DNA of 64,000 bases from Hyphomicrobiales bacterium (GTDB lineage: Bacteria; Pseudomonadota; Alphaproteobacteria; Rhizobiales; Rhizobiaceae), in assembly GCA_900473685.1 (NCBI GenBank), contig UCNE01000005.1, positions 186,001 to 250,000 on the forward strand, given 5' to 3'. Each line of letters starts with the position of its first letter. Position 1 is the first letter of the stretch. Made by a program: the position numbers and the translations under genes. The notes under the pieces were generated by a model, which worked only from the letters and a program-made list of their open reading frames with translations, was not told the origin of the DNA and ran no database searches. Below, one piece after another: positions 8,900 through 17,807 of the stretch.

Positions 8900-9832
8900 A
8901 TGTACTTTGAGTTTTGCAAATATAGAAAAGTCTACGAAGAAAATGGAGTATCACTTCTCGGGAATTCCGTTTCATTGATGGCAATTATCATGACGCTGGG
9001 CGGATGTACGTCCGTTCCCTTGAAGGAGAGTGGGGCGCTGACGTCCTACGGCAAGCTCAGTGCGCCGGCGGGGAAGTTCGAGAAAAAGAGAAGTTATTTT
9101 AACAAGGATGCGTTGAAGGATGTCAAAACTGTAAGCATCGCGCCGACATCGCTGGCATTGTCTGCCCGGCAGCGCGTGGAAAAGCAGCAGGACGGCCGAT
9201 TGGTGACGAACGCTATTGATCGCGCCATATGCGTCACCATGAGCGAGAAATATCGGATTGTTCCGTTTGGTACGCCCGCAGATTTGACGATCCGGGCGGT
9301 TATTACGGACGTCGTGCCGACGCAGCCGTCCGTCGCGGCTGCCGCAAAGGCAATATCCATCGGCAGTTCATTCGCCTTGCCAGTTGGCATCCCGCGGCTG
9401 CCCTTCGGGCTGGGCGGATTGGCCGTTGAAGCAGAGGCCGTAGATAGCAAGGGAGGGCAGGCCGCAGCGATCGTTTGGTCAAAAGGCGCCAATTCCTTCA
9501 CCAGCGAAGCGCGCGTGTCGCAGGTCGGGGATGCTTACGATCTGGCTGCCGCTTTCGGCCGTGACTTTTCAAAAATGGTTATTGCGGGCAAGGAGCCCGG
9601 AAATTTTGATCTGCGTTTGCCCTCCGCATATCACATTCGCACATCGTTTGGTGGCAAGCCGGGCTCTCCGATCTGCGAGACATTCGGCCGTTCTCCGGGT
9701 GTCTCCGGGATGATCGGCGCGTCGCTTGGAGCTCCGCCATCATGGGCGGACAAGGGGGGTAAGATCCCGGCATCCCCGCCCGGCACGGCTATTCCGGCAG
9801 GGCAGACAAGATCTTCCGTTGAGCGCCATTAA
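8900..9832 (+). CDS. Putative lipoprotein of the DUF3313 type
   Basis: 310 residues with a long N-region, a hydrophobic segment and lipobox LGGC near residue 36, so lipid-anchored in the envelope. The mature part resembles DUF3313 lipoproteins (VKTVSIAPTSLAL, a mixed alpha/beta domain, then a disordered Pro/Gly-rich end). Function of the family is unknown to me. Only one in-frame ATG precedes the signal segment. The 190 bases upstream are AT-rich and probably hold its promoter. The gene is followed by a second small lipoprotein and a two-component system, all on the plus strand. Confidence 0.7.
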   Translation: MYFEFCKYRKVYEENGVSLLGNSVSLMAIIMTLGGCTSVPLKESGALTSYGKLSAPAGKFEKKRSYFNKDALKDVKTVSIAPTSLALSARQRVEKQQDGRLVTNAIDRAICVTMSEKYRIVPFGTPADLTIRAVITDVVPTQPSVAAAAKAISIGSSFALPVGIPRLPFGLGGLAVEAEAVDSKGGQAAAIVWSKGANSFTSEARVSQVGDAYDLAAAFGRDFSKMVIAGKEPGNFDLRLPSAYHIRTSFGGKPGSPICETFGRSPGVSGMIGASLGAPPSWADKGGKIPASPPGTAIPAGQTRSSVERH

Positions 9833-9925
9833 CGAGGCACCGCGCGTCATCACGTAACCTTGTCGTAAGGTCGCACTGCGATCTGAGCGGCAACGAAAAC
9901 TATAAAGCAGAACTGAGGTAATATT

Positions 9926-10120
9926 ATGCGTCTTTTCATCGTAATGGGCATGCTGATCGTTGTGGCCGGGTGCGAAACTGTAGAGTATGGGAACCGTTGC
10001 TCGCAGTACGGCTTCATACGGGGAACCAATGCCTACGCGAATTGCATGCAACGGCTGGACATGTCACGAGAGCCCCGCAGAGGCGGGCACTATGATTCTC
10101 CGGCATATGATTACGATTAA
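9926..10120 (+). CDS. Small lipoprotein (64 aa)
   Basis: MRLFIVMGMLIVVAGC is a short lipoprotein signal peptide with lipobox VAGC, giving a mature polypeptide of about 49 residues with two further cysteines (RCSQYGF, ANCMQRL) and a Tyr/Asp-rich tail. GAGG lies 9 bases before ATG 9926. It resembles the many small entericidin-like or unassigned rhizobial lipoproteins; no specific function can be given. It lies between the DUF3313-like lipoprotein and the two-component genes. Confidence 0.65.
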   Translation: MRLFIVMGMLIVVAGCETVEYGNRCSQYGFIRGTNAYANCMQRLDMSREPRRGGHYDSPAYDYD

Positions 10121-10273
10121 CGCCCACAGAGAATCTGGGTGCGCTGCAGAAGTCTGTTTCCAGTGGAATATCTGCAAGCTATCGCAGGTCGCATTGTTAT
10201 CGATGTTCCTGGCCGGTGCGCCCAAATATTCTCATGCTTTTTGATCCACCTATATTCAGCATATGGCAAACAC

Positions 10274-10945
10274 ATGCGTATTTTGATCGTTGAAGATGAT
10301 CGTGAGCTGGCCTCTTCGCTGAAGTCCATGATGGAAGATTCTATCGGGGTCGCGGATACGTTTGAGACGATTGCAGACGCAGAGGCAGCCTTGCTCGCCT
10401 TCAAGTTTGACCTTGTCCTCATCGATCGAAATCTCCCGGATGGTGACGGTCTGTCGCTCTTGCCGACGCTGCGGCAATTGCGGCCAAGGCCAGCTACGCT
10501 CGTTCTGACGGCTCTGGACGATCCGATCGATATTGTCTCGGCACTGGACAAGGGGGCAGATGAATATGTCGGCAAACCGTTTGAACCGATGGAGCTTATT
10601 GCCCGGGCGCGGGCCGTTCTTCGCCGCTACAGCCTGGACGAAACGGGGTACACGCAATTTGGCAATCTGACTTTTGATCTGACAAATCGTTCCGCTATGA
10701 TTGATGACAATGCGCTGAGTGTTCCAAGACGTGAACTTGCTGTTCTGGAATCCTTGATCCGCCGGGCGGGCCGTGTGGTGCAGCGCGATAATTTGGAAGC
10801 ATCCGTCTACAGTATAGACGAGGAAATCGAGTCCAACGTCCTCGATTCCCACGTGTCGCGGCTACGCAAGCGGTTGCGCGAGGGAAACTGCAACGCAACC
10901 ATCCGGACCATTCGCGGTATCGGCTACATGCTGGTGCAGGAATGA
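10274..10945 (+). CDS. Two-component response regulator, OmpR family
   Basis: 223-residue regulator: receiver domain 1-115 with acidic pair EDD near residue 8, phospho-acceptor D51 (LIDRNLPDG) and conserved Lys in EYVGKPF, followed by a winged-helix DNA-binding domain to the end (SVPRRELAVLESLIRRAGRVV..SRLRKRLREG). The chosen start gives the canonical MRILIVEDD N-terminus. The stop overlaps the start of the histidine kinase gene (10942), so the two are translationally coupled. Targets unknown; the lipoprotein genes upstream are candidates. Confidence 0.92.
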   Translation: MRILIVEDDRELASSLKSMMEDSIGVADTFETIADAEAALLAFKFDLVLIDRNLPDGDGLSLLPTLRQLRPRPATLVLTALDDPIDIVSALDKGADEYVGKPFEPMELIARARAVLRRYSLDETGYTQFGNLTFDLTNRSAMIDDNALSVPRRELAVLESLIRRAGRVVQRDNLEASVYSIDEEIESNVLDSHVSRLRKRLREGNCNATIRTIRGIGYMLVQE

Positions 10946-12324
10946 CGCCGCGCCCGCGTTCAATCGCTTTCCTGGTGGCGACGGTGCTCGTCCAGGGTAT
11001 GGCACTTATGATGGTGCTCAGCACCGTCATAACCATCACCGTGCTCCTGTTGACGGATACTCAAGGCAGGGAGAGGATCGGACTCACCAGTGTCGAAAAG
11101 CTTCTCCAGGATGGAGCGTCTTACGATCCTGCCGGGAAGTTTGTCCTTGATGTGGATGGGGTCATTGCAGAGAAGATTATCCAGTTTTCAAAAGATCAAT
11201 CTGAGTTCTGGTACCTTGTCAGCGATGGAACGCAATCCATCCTCCATGGAACTGTGCCGCAATCAGCTCAAAAAATTATCGATGAGACCTCTCCTCAGGT
11301 CATTTTCTCCCAGTTTTATTATTTGAAGGATCAAGACAGGTATTTTGGACTTCGAACCTGGAGTAAGGAAGATCCCAGAATATTGGTTGCGCTCGGCGGC
11401 GTGTCTTTTTCGCACGCTGAAACGGTATTCGTGGCCTTGTGGCAAATTTGGCCGCAGGGACTCTACCATCTTCTGGGAGTTGTTCTCGTTGCAACGGCCA
11501 CCATTGCTGTTGTTGCGATCAAGCGCACGATCGCAATCCCTGTAAGACGGGTGGTGGACTCTGCCGAACAGCTCGACGGCCTTCCCAACGGCCGCCGAAT
11601 ATCGGATCACGACACACCGATAGAATTGAAGCCGATGGTTGCTGCGTTCAACACCGCGCTCAGCCGCATCGACAATGCGTTTGAAGCGCAGCGAAACTTT
11701 CTCGCTGGTGCGTCTCACGAGTTGAGGACGCCACTGACCAAACTGCGGCTTAAACTCGATCTGGTTCAAGACCCGGACGTGCGAGACGTGCTGGTGCGCG
11801 ATACCGCGCGCCTCGCATCGATCGTGACGACATCACTACAACTGGCGCGTTTGTCAGGGCAGTCTTTGACATTTACCAGCTTAGATCTTGCGGCCACTGC
11901 GCGTGCGATCATCGCGGAGCACGTGCCGTCCGCGATGAAGAAGGGGATCGATATCGAATTCAAGGCGCCGGAAGAGCGGATCTGGGTTACCGGCTCCGAA
12001 CCGGCTATCCGGGTCGCGCTGGACAATTTGATTGTCAATGCGATGCGGCATGCAGAGGGAACAGAAACCCTGGTGGTCGAGGTTCTCCACTCCGGCATAT
12101 TGCGCTGCACCGACGATGGTCCAGGGATACCGGCAGAAGAGCGTGAAAGAATGCTGAAGCCGTTTGTGCGCGGCAATAGCAGCGCGAGCGATGGAACAGG
12201 CATGGGGCTGGCCATTGTTGCTCAAATCATGCTGGCGCACGGCGGGTCGGTCGATCTGGGAGAAGCAACGGGTGGTGGCCTGGTCGTAAATCTGGCATTT
12301 CCGCAGGCTGCGAAGGACACTTGA
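10942..12324 (+). CDS. Sensor histidine kinase
   Basis: 460-residue inner-membrane kinase. A membrane span at about 10-35, a periplasmic sensor loop to about 170, a second span at 172-195, HAMP linker to about 250, H-box GASHELRTPLTK with phospho-acceptor H259, N-box DNLIVNAMRHA, G1 CTDDGPGIP and G2 GTGMGLAI. It phosphorylates the regulator encoded just upstream. The sensor loop shows no family I recognise, so the signal is unknown. Confidence 0.92.
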   Translation: MTPRPRSIAFLVATVLVQGMALMMVLSTVITITVLLLTDTQGRERIGLTSVEKLLQDGASYDPAGKFVLDVDGVIAEKIIQFSKDQSEFWYLVSDGTQSILHGTVPQSAQKIIDETSPQVIFSQFYYLKDQDRYFGLRTWSKEDPRILVALGGVSFSHAETVFVALWQIWPQGLYHLLGVVLVATATIAVVAIKRTIAIPVRRVVDSAEQLDGLPNGRRISDHDTPIELKPMVAAFNTALSRIDNAFEAQRNFLAGASHELRTPLTKLRLKLDLVQDPDVRDVLVRDTARLASIVTTSLQLARLSGQSLTFTSLDLAATARAIIAEHVPSAMKKGIDIEFKAPEERIWVTGSEPAIRVALDNLIVNAMRHAEGTETLVVEVLHSGILRCTDDGPGIPAEERERMLKPFVRGNSSASDGTGMGLAIVAQIMLAHGGSVDLGEATGGGLVVNLAFPQAAKDT

Positions 12325-12722
12325 ACTGGTCGTGCCCTCACCCCTCATTGGCCGCCACCACATTGGTAGATTGCGGCAAGGTGGTTCCGAAGTTCAATCG
12401 GCATCTTTTTGAGTAGAGGTGCCGACGGACGGTGTGAGAAGCAGCCTTCGTGGTTTCAGCAGCCCTTTGCCGGGTGATTGGGCGGCATGCGCAGGTCGAA
12501 TACGCGAGCGTGATAGACGCCAACCTCAGCGTGCCGGCCAAAGGGCAAAGTCGCTTCGGCGATTGATTTCCACGGTTTCCCTATCGATTTCCATTCTTGC
12601 CATCGTGCCGGGTGTTTCAACTAGGGCCGGCCTCCCAGGGCGGGCGAAGGGCGTTGAAAAACACGCTTGCAATCCTCGGCGTCTGCCCCAAATTCCTGTC
12701 ACTGGAATGGATGGAGACGGGC
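12325..12722. other. 398-base gap between kinase and acylphosphatase genes
   Basis: Apart from the gene remnant at 12526-12603, I see no ORF with a credible ribosome site here. The stretch from about 12540 to 12690 matches 7985-8128 (body and upstream flank of the small gene at 7832-8062) with substitutions and small deletions, so it derives from a duplication. Confidence 0.5.
12526..12603 (-). pseudogene. Truncated copy of the small gene at 7832-8062
   Basis: Reading minus from ATG 12603 gives MARMEIDRETVEINRRSDFALW, matching MIAGMEIDMETVEINGRSDFALW of the intact gene. Two codons of unrelated sequence and TGA (12526-12528) follow, so only about the first third survives. Homology continues upstream into the flank (GCCGGCCTCCC and GGCGAAGGGCG blocks), so the duplication covered the promoter side too. 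Either a decayed paralogue or a 25-residue leftover ORF. Confidence 0.6.
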
Positions 12723-13007
12723 ATGACGGATGAGACCAGGGCGGTGTTGGTTCGCATAACCGGGCGTGTCCAGGGCGTCGGCTTCCGGTTCTGGACGCGG
12801 GGGCAGGCGCAAAGGCTTGGCCTGTCCGGCTGGGTTCGCAATGAAGCCGATGGGTCGGTGGCGGCCTTGATCTGTGGACCTGCCGGGGCTGTCAGCACCA
12901 TGCTGGAGCGCTGCCGGACCGGCCCGTTTGGTGCATCCGTTACCGATGTCGAAACAGAAACAGCGCCCATTGACGGCGTGATGCCGGGTTTTCGCATCGC
13001 GAAATAA
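12723..13007 (+). CDS. acyP: Acylphosphatase
   Basis: 94-residue cytosolic enzyme hydrolysing the carboxyl-phosphate bond of acyl phosphates. Signature GRVQGVGFR with catalytic Arg and GWVRNEADGSV with catalytic Asn are intact, and the length is that of the family. GGAG lies 6 bases before ATG 12723; the longer upstream reading is not needed. The gene stands alone between a pseudogene region and an XRE regulator. Confidence 0.93.
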   Translation: MTDETRAVLVRITGRVQGVGFRFWTRGQAQRLGLSGWVRNEADGSVAALICGPAGAVSTMLERCRTGPFGASVTDVETETAPIDGVMPGFRIAK

Positions 13008-13239
13008 CGAAGTGATGGGCTATTTAAGAAACATCCACAGGTCATTGCTTCTGCTTGAATTTTCACACTTGAATGTCGCGCTTGGAACGGTCCTTGGCCT
13101 GGCTCACTGAGCGAGCGCAGCAATATTTACTTGTCGATGACGCGCTGCAGCAATAGAAGGGGAGCGTATTTTTGCGATCAGTCATAAACGGGGAACCAAT
13201 AAACGCAGACGTTCGATTCATGAACAACAGGAGACTTCC

Positions 13240-13491
13240 ATGTCTATTGCAGTCAATAACTTCGACAATCTTGGCCTCAGCGCCATTCCCGGCGCAACCG
13301 TAGCCTCCAGAGTCAAGGCCTACCGTGAATCTGCCGGTTACAGCATTGAAGACCTTGCGGTGACGTGCGGGCTGGCAAATTCCGAGATATCAGCCATCGA
13401 AGATGGCAGCGATGCCGATCCGGCCAAGCTCAGAAGAATTGCCGCAGCCCTCCAGGTTTCCGTATCGGCTCTGCTGGACACCGAAGTCTAA
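13240..13491 (+). CDS. Small XRE-family (Cro/CI-like) DNA-binding protein
   Basis: 83 residues, essentially one helix-turn-helix domain (RVKAYRESAGYSIEDLAVTCGLANSEISAIEDG..PAKLRRIAAALQVSVSALLD) after a 20-residue N-terminal tail. AGGAG lies 7 bases upstream of ATG 13240. No toxin-like partner is next to it, so it is not an obvious antitoxin. DNA target unknown. Confidence 0.8.
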   Translation: MSIAVNNFDNLGLSAIPGATVASRVKAYRESAGYSIEDLAVTCGLANSEISAIEDGSDADPAKLRRIAAALQVSVSALLDTEV

Positions 13492-13891
13492 GCCGATGCC
13501 GCTCCCCGCCGTTTCATGGTGGGCCTGCGGCCAGACAAGCTTCTGATGCCGATCCGGGTGCGTTGCCTTTTCAGTAACCGCCCGCACCGACCCCCGGCAA
13601 AATTCCCGAAATTCCCCATCAGGCAGAGCGCATTGAATCGACCGGCTATTTGCCAACAGTCGCCGCCGAGCCGCCGTACTGTTTTCAAGGCAATGACGCG
13701 GCAGCAACCATCGGCGATGTTTATGGAGCCCGGATGCGGTCGCGGGATAACATCTGCTCACAATCCGGCTGGCACGGGTGGCAGCCGATTGTCTTTTCCG
13801 CGAAATATATTGATAAACGGCCTCAAACGCCGAGTCGTATACCTGCCGCCGGGGGCGCTGTCGGCCGCGTAAAGAGAGACTGGATAGCACT
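13492..13891. other. 400-base gap before the iron importer; nothing convincing
   Basis: Frames of 60-120 codons exist on both strands here, but none has a good ribosome site, a coherent composition or a recognisable domain. The end of the stretch must contain the promoter of the fbpC-like gene. I found no perfect TGA-N9-TCA iron box in it by eye. Confidence 0.3.
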
Positions 13892-14947
13892 TTGACGCCG
13901 CACGCCCAGAACCGGACGCTTGAACTCCATGACGTCAACCGCCGTTTTGGTGCAACCGTTGCACTCGATAATGTGTCGCTGACAATTGCCTCCGGCGAGA
14001 TCATCTGCCTCGTCGGCCAATCCGGCTGCGGAAAATCGACATTGCTGCGGATAATCGCGGGTGTCGATCTCATCGGTTCCGGCCGTATCCTGCTGAACGG
14101 CCAGGAGGTTTCCGGGCCATTGCGTTTCGTTGAGCCGGAAGATCGTAAAATCGGTTTCGTGTTTCAGGACTATGCCCTCTTCCCGCATCTGACCGTCGAG
14201 CAGAACATCCTGTTCGGGCTGAAACGGCGCCCGAAACAGGAGGCCAAGGCCAGGGTCGCCGATATCATCGCGCATATCGGTATCGAGCATCTCACGGCAC
14301 GTTACCCGCATATGCTGTCGGGCGGCGAGCAGCAGCGTGTGGCGCTGGCCCGCGCGCTGGCGCCGCAGCCGGATATCCTGTTGATGGACGAACCGTTTTC
14401 CAATCTCGACCGGGGCTTGAGGGAGAAGGTCCGCGATGAAACGCTGTCGCTTCTCAGAGGCCTTGGCACGACGGTGATCATGGTCACCCACGATCCGGAA
14501 GAGGCGCTTTCGGCCGGCGACCGGGTTGTGTTGATGAAGGCTGGCCGGATCGTTCAGGCCGGATCGGGATATGACCTGCATGATCGCCCGGTGTCTGCCT
14601 ATGCGGCGGAATTCTTCTGTGCCTTCAACAGGCTTTCGGGCATTTATCGAGACGGGCATGTCGAGACGGCGATCGGCCGGTTTGCCCACGAGCTTGATGC
14701 CGTCGAGGGCACGCCGGCGACGCTTTATATCCGGCCGCAGGGGATTTCGGTTTCGACCGGTTCGGGTCCGATCTCGGGTCAGCTGAAAAGCCGCACCTTT
14801 CTTGGCGAGGTCGAGCAGCTTGCCATCGATGTCGATGGGCTGGAAACACCGTTGCGGGTGCGGACAATGCATCGCTTGCCGCCGGGTACGCAGACTGTTG
14901 GCCTTGGTGTGCTACCGGGGAGCTGGCTGGCGTTTCCGGCAATCTAG
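13892..14947 (+). CDS. fbpC: Ferric iron ABC importer ATP-binding protein (FbpC-like)
   Basis: 351-residue ATPase with C-terminal TOBE-like domain. Walker A GQSGCGKST near 45, Q-loop VFQDYALFPH, signature LSGGEQQR near 145, Walker B ILLMDEPFSNLD, H-loop VMVTHDPEEA. The frame opens at TTG 13892 and no ATG precedes the conserved core, so TTG is the likely start. With the binding protein at 15058 and fused permease at 16146 it forms a complete Fe(III) importer of the Fbp type. The gene order ATPase, binding protein, permease is slightly unusual. Confidence 0.88.
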   Translation: MTPHAQNRTLELHDVNRRFGATVALDNVSLTIASGEIICLVGQSGCGKSTLLRIIAGVDLIGSGRILLNGQEVSGPLRFVEPEDRKIGFVFQDYALFPHLTVEQNILFGLKRRPKQEAKARVADIIAHIGIEHLTARYPHMLSGGEQQRVALARALAPQPDILLMDEPFSNLDRGLREKVRDETLSLLRGLGTTVIMVTHDPEEALSAGDRVVLMKAGRIVQAGSGYDLHDRPVSAYAAEFFCAFNRLSGIYRDGHVETAIGRFAHELDAVEGTPATLYIRPQGISVSTGSGPISGQLKSRTFLGEVEQLAIDVDGLETPLRVRTMHRLPPGTQTVGLGVLPGSWLAFPAI

Positions 14948-15000
14948 GTGTCGGCGCCGCTGCCGGCCGGCTGTTTACGGTAAACTCATCGGCGTAAACT

Positions 15001-15015
15001 TGACTGCTTTCATCA
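15001..15015 (+). promoter_or_regulatory. Candidate RirA iron box (TGA-N9-TCA)
   Basis: TGA-CTGCTTTCA-TCA lies 43 bases before the start of the iron-binding-protein gene. TGA-N9-TCA is the rhizobial IRO motif bound by the iron regulator RirA. It shares the 11 bases AAACTTGACTG with the second box at 22728-22742, upstream of the other iron importer, which makes chance less likely. Confidence 0.55.
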
Positions 15016-15057
15016 ATTAATGCTCGACAGCTGGCATCTGTTCACCTGGAGAGAGTT

Positions 15058-16080
15058 ATGAACACGTCAAACATCGCGAAATCCACCCTGTTTACGGCGT
15101 CATTGCTGCTGAGCACGAGCGCTGTCTCGGCTGCTGAACTCAACATCTACACGACCCGCGAGCCGGGCCTCATCCAGCCGCTGCTCGATTCCTTCACGGC
15201 CGCGACAGGCACCAAGGTCAACACGGTTTTCATGAAGGACGGCCTGGCTGAGCGCGTCGCCACCGAAGGCGCAAGCTCGCCCGCCGATATCCTGATGACC
15301 GTCGATGCCGGCAATCTCATCGATCTCGTTGAAAAGGGCATCACCCAGCCGGTCGAATCCACCGTTCTGACAGAATCGATCCCCGCGCAGCTGCGCGACG
15401 AGAAGGGACATTGGTTTGCGCTGTCGATGCGCGCCCGCGTCATCTATGCCGCCAAGGACGTCGATCTGACGGGTTTCACCTATGAAGACCTGGCCGATCC
15501 GAAGTGGAAGGGCAAGATTTGCATTCGCTCCGGCCAGCATCCCTACAACACGGCCCTGTTTGCCGACCACATCGCTCATTACGGTGCTGAAGCAACCGAA
15601 AAGTGGCTGACGGGTCTCAAGGACAATCTCGCCCGCAAGGCAGCCGGTGGTGACCGTGACGGCGCCAAGGACATTCTCGGTGGCATTTGCGATATCGCTG
15701 TTGCCAATTCCTACTATGTCGGCCTGATGGGTTCGGGCAAGGGCGGCGAAGAGCAGGTCACCTGGGCCAATGCCATCAACGTCGTACTGCCGACCTTCAA
15801 GGACGGCGGAACGCAGGTCAATATCAGCGGCGCCGCCGTTGCCAAGAACGCACCGAACAAGGCCGAAGCCGTAAAGCTTCTGGAATATCTCGTCTCCGAC
15901 GAAGCCCAGAAGATCTACGCTGAAGCCAATTTCGAATACCCGGTCAAGGCCGGTGCGGCGGTCGATCCGATCATCGCCTCGTTCGGCGAACTGAAGATCG
16001 ATCCGAAGCCCCTGACGGAAATCGTCAGCCATCGCAAGCAGGCGAGCGAACTGGTCGACAAGGTCGGCTTCGACAACTAA
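15058..16080 (+). CDS. fbpA: Ferric iron-binding periplasmic protein (FbpA-like)
   Basis: 340-residue binding protein with signal peptide ending near AVSA|AELNIYTTREPGL. The adjacent tyrosines Y219-Y220 (ANSYYVGLMG) match the Tyr pair that coordinates Fe3+ in FbpA-type transferrin-like proteins, which supports true iron binding. GGAGAGAG lies 6-10 bases before ATG 15058. An iron box lies just upstream and an intrinsic terminator follows the stop, so this gene can be transcribed separately and in excess of the permease. Confidence 0.92.
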   Translation: MNTSNIAKSTLFTASLLLSTSAVSAAELNIYTTREPGLIQPLLDSFTAATGTKVNTVFMKDGLAERVATEGASSPADILMTVDAGNLIDLVEKGITQPVESTVLTESIPAQLRDEKGHWFALSMRARVIYAAKDVDLTGFTYEDLADPKWKGKICIRSGQHPYNTALFADHIAHYGAEATEKWLTGLKDNLARKAAGGDRDGAKDILGGICDIAVANSYYVGLMGSGKGGEEQVTWANAINVVLPTFKDGGTQVNISGAAVAKNAPNKAEAVKLLEYLVSDEAQKIYAEANFEYPVKAGAAVDPIIASFGELKIDPKPLTEIVSHRKQASELVDKVGFDN

Positions 16081-16089
16081 AGAACGGCA

Positions 16090-16117
16090 GGCGCCTGCGG
16101 TATCGCGGGCGCCTTTT
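16090..16117 (+). terminator. Intrinsic terminator between fbpA and fbpB
   Basis: A 10-pair stem (GGCGCCTGCG with CGCGGGCGCC, one T-G wobble) closes a GTAT loop and is followed by TTTTCTTC. It sits 10 bases after the binding-protein stop and 29 bases before the permease start, so it probably acts as partial terminator or 3' stabiliser within the operon. Confidence 0.75.
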
Positions 16118-16145
16118 CTTCTGACCAAGAGATGGATTTCAGCCG

Positions 16146-17804
16146 ATGATCAGCGCCGCCCGAAGCTGGCCTAGAGGCCGCACCGGAGCCCGCTGGTTGC
16201 TTGGCGCAGGCATCGTCGCCTGTCTGGTCATGCTGCCGATTTTCGCCCTGTTGCTGCAGGCGCTCCAGGGGTCGGCGGGGTTGTGGTCGCATCTTGCCGC
16301 CACCGTCTTGCCCGTGGCGCTGGCGGACACCATCATTCTTCTGTCTGGCGTCGGCCTGATCACCGCCATTCTCGGGACATCCACGGCCTGGCTGGTCACA
16401 GCCTATGCCTTTCCTGGCCGCCGGGTGCTCGAATGGGCGCTGCTCTTGCCGCTTGCGGTTCCCACCTACATCATCGCCTATGCCTATCTCGATATCCTGC
16501 ACCCGATCGGCTCGGTGCAGGGCGCGGTCCGCTGGTTGCTTGGCTATTCCAGCCCCCGGGAATTCCGCCTGCCGGATGTGCGCTCGATGACGGGCTGCAT
16601 CCTGCTTCTCGGCTTCGTGCTCTATCCGTATGTCTATATCCCGACACGGGCGATGTTCCTGACCCAGTCGGCCAACCTGATCGACGCATCGCGCACGCTC
16701 GGCATTTCGCGCCGCGCCGTCTTCTGGAATGTCGCGCTGCCGCTCGCCCGCCCGGCGGTCGCCGTCGGTGTCAGCCTGGCGCTGATGGAAACGCTCAACG
16801 ATATCGGTGCGTCCGAGTTTCTGGGCGTGCGGACGCTGACCGTCTCGATCTATACGACTTGGATTACCCGCACCGATCTGCCGGGGGCTTCCCAGATTGC
16901 GCTGTCCTTGCTGATGGTCGTGGTGGCGCTGGTGGCTTTCGAAAAATGGGCGCGGGGCAAACAGCGCTACTCGACCGGCGCGCAGCGCAGCCGCGCCTTC
17001 GAACCGCGCCATGTGTCACCGGCAAAGGGGCTGGTGCTGTTTGCCGCCGGGCTCCTGCCGATCCTCATCGGTTTTGGCGCTCCTGCGATCTACCTTGTCA
17101 ATGAAGCGTGGAAGCGCATTGAGTTTGCCGGGCTTTCATCACGGTTCCTCAGCGAAGCCTTCAACACCATCGTGCTTGCGTCTGCCGCGACGATCATCAC
17201 GGTTCTGTTCGGCCTGCTCGTCGCCTATGCCAGCCGCTTGCGCCCAGGTGCGGCGACGACGTGGCTGCAGCGGCTTTCGACGCTCGGCTATGCGGCACCC
17301 GGCACGGTCGTCGCCATCGGTGTGCTGATCGTGCTTGCCACATTCGATGGTTTCATCGACCGCACGGTGACCGCCTGGTTCGGCGTATCGACAGGCCTGC
17401 TGTTCATCGGCTCGGGCGCGGCGCTGCTCTATGCCTATTCCGTCCGGTTCCTGGCCATATCCGCAGGCGGTATCGATGCGGGGCTGGCGCGCATCCCGGT
17501 GTCCTTCGATCACGCGTCCCGCGTTCTTGGCCAATCGGCGGCCGGCACTTTTCGCCATGTGCATCTGCCGCTGTCGAAGGCGGCAATCACGGCGGCCGGT
17601 CTGCTGGTATTCGTCGATTGCGTCAAGGAACTGCCCGCCACGCTTTTGCTGCGGCCATTGAATGTCGAGACGTTCGCGACACATCTGTACGGCGAGGCCG
17701 CGAGGGGCACCTATGAAGAGGCGTCCATCGCGGCCCTGGCCATCGTTGTCATCGGAATATTGCCGGTCATCCTGCTTTCACGGATGGGGCAGGCCCGTCA
17801 CTAA
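16146..17804 (+). CDS. fbpB: Ferric iron ABC importer permease, two fused domains (FbpB-like)
   Basis: 552-residue membrane protein with two homologous halves of about six spans each. EAA-like loops are NLIDASRTLGISRRAVFWNVALPLARPA near 180 and GLARIPVSFDHASRVLGQSAAGTFRHVHLPLSKAA near 455. FbpB proteins have this fused arrangement. The intervening loop near residues 270-300 is basic and cytoplasmic. It is separated from fbpA by a terminator-like hairpin; its gene is the last of the plus-strand block and converges on the MauE-like gene. Confidence 0.9.
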   Translation: MISAARSWPRGRTGARWLLGAGIVACLVMLPIFALLLQALQGSAGLWSHLAATVLPVALADTIILLSGVGLITAILGTSTAWLVTAYAFPGRRVLEWALLLPLAVPTYIIAYAYLDILHPIGSVQGAVRWLLGYSSPREFRLPDVRSMTGCILLLGFVLYPYVYIPTRAMFLTQSANLIDASRTLGISRRAVFWNVALPLARPAVAVGVSLALMETLNDIGASEFLGVRTLTVSIYTTWITRTDLPGASQIALSLLMVVVALVAFEKWARGKQRYSTGAQRSRAFEPRHVSPAKGLVLFAAGLLPILIGFGAPAIYLVNEAWKRIEFAGLSSRFLSEAFNTIVLASAATIITVLFGLLVAYASRLRPGAATTWLQRLSTLGYAAPGTVVAIGVLIVLATFDGFIDRTVTAWFGVSTGLLFIGSGAALLYAYSVRFLAISAGGIDAGLARIPVSFDHASRVLGQSAAGTFRHVHLPLSKAAITAAGLLVFVDCVKELPATLLLRPLNVETFATHLYGEAARGTYEEASIAALAIVVIGILPVILLSRMGQARH

Positions 17805-17807
17805 GGT

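Noticed and set aside
13240-13491. XRE protein as an antitoxin
   Set aside because: No toxin-like small gene overlaps or adjoins it on the same strand.
13516-13872. 118-codon plus-strand frame before the fbpC-like gene
   Set aside because: Arg/Pro-rich with no domain, no ribosome site and competing frames on the other strand; not supported as a gene.
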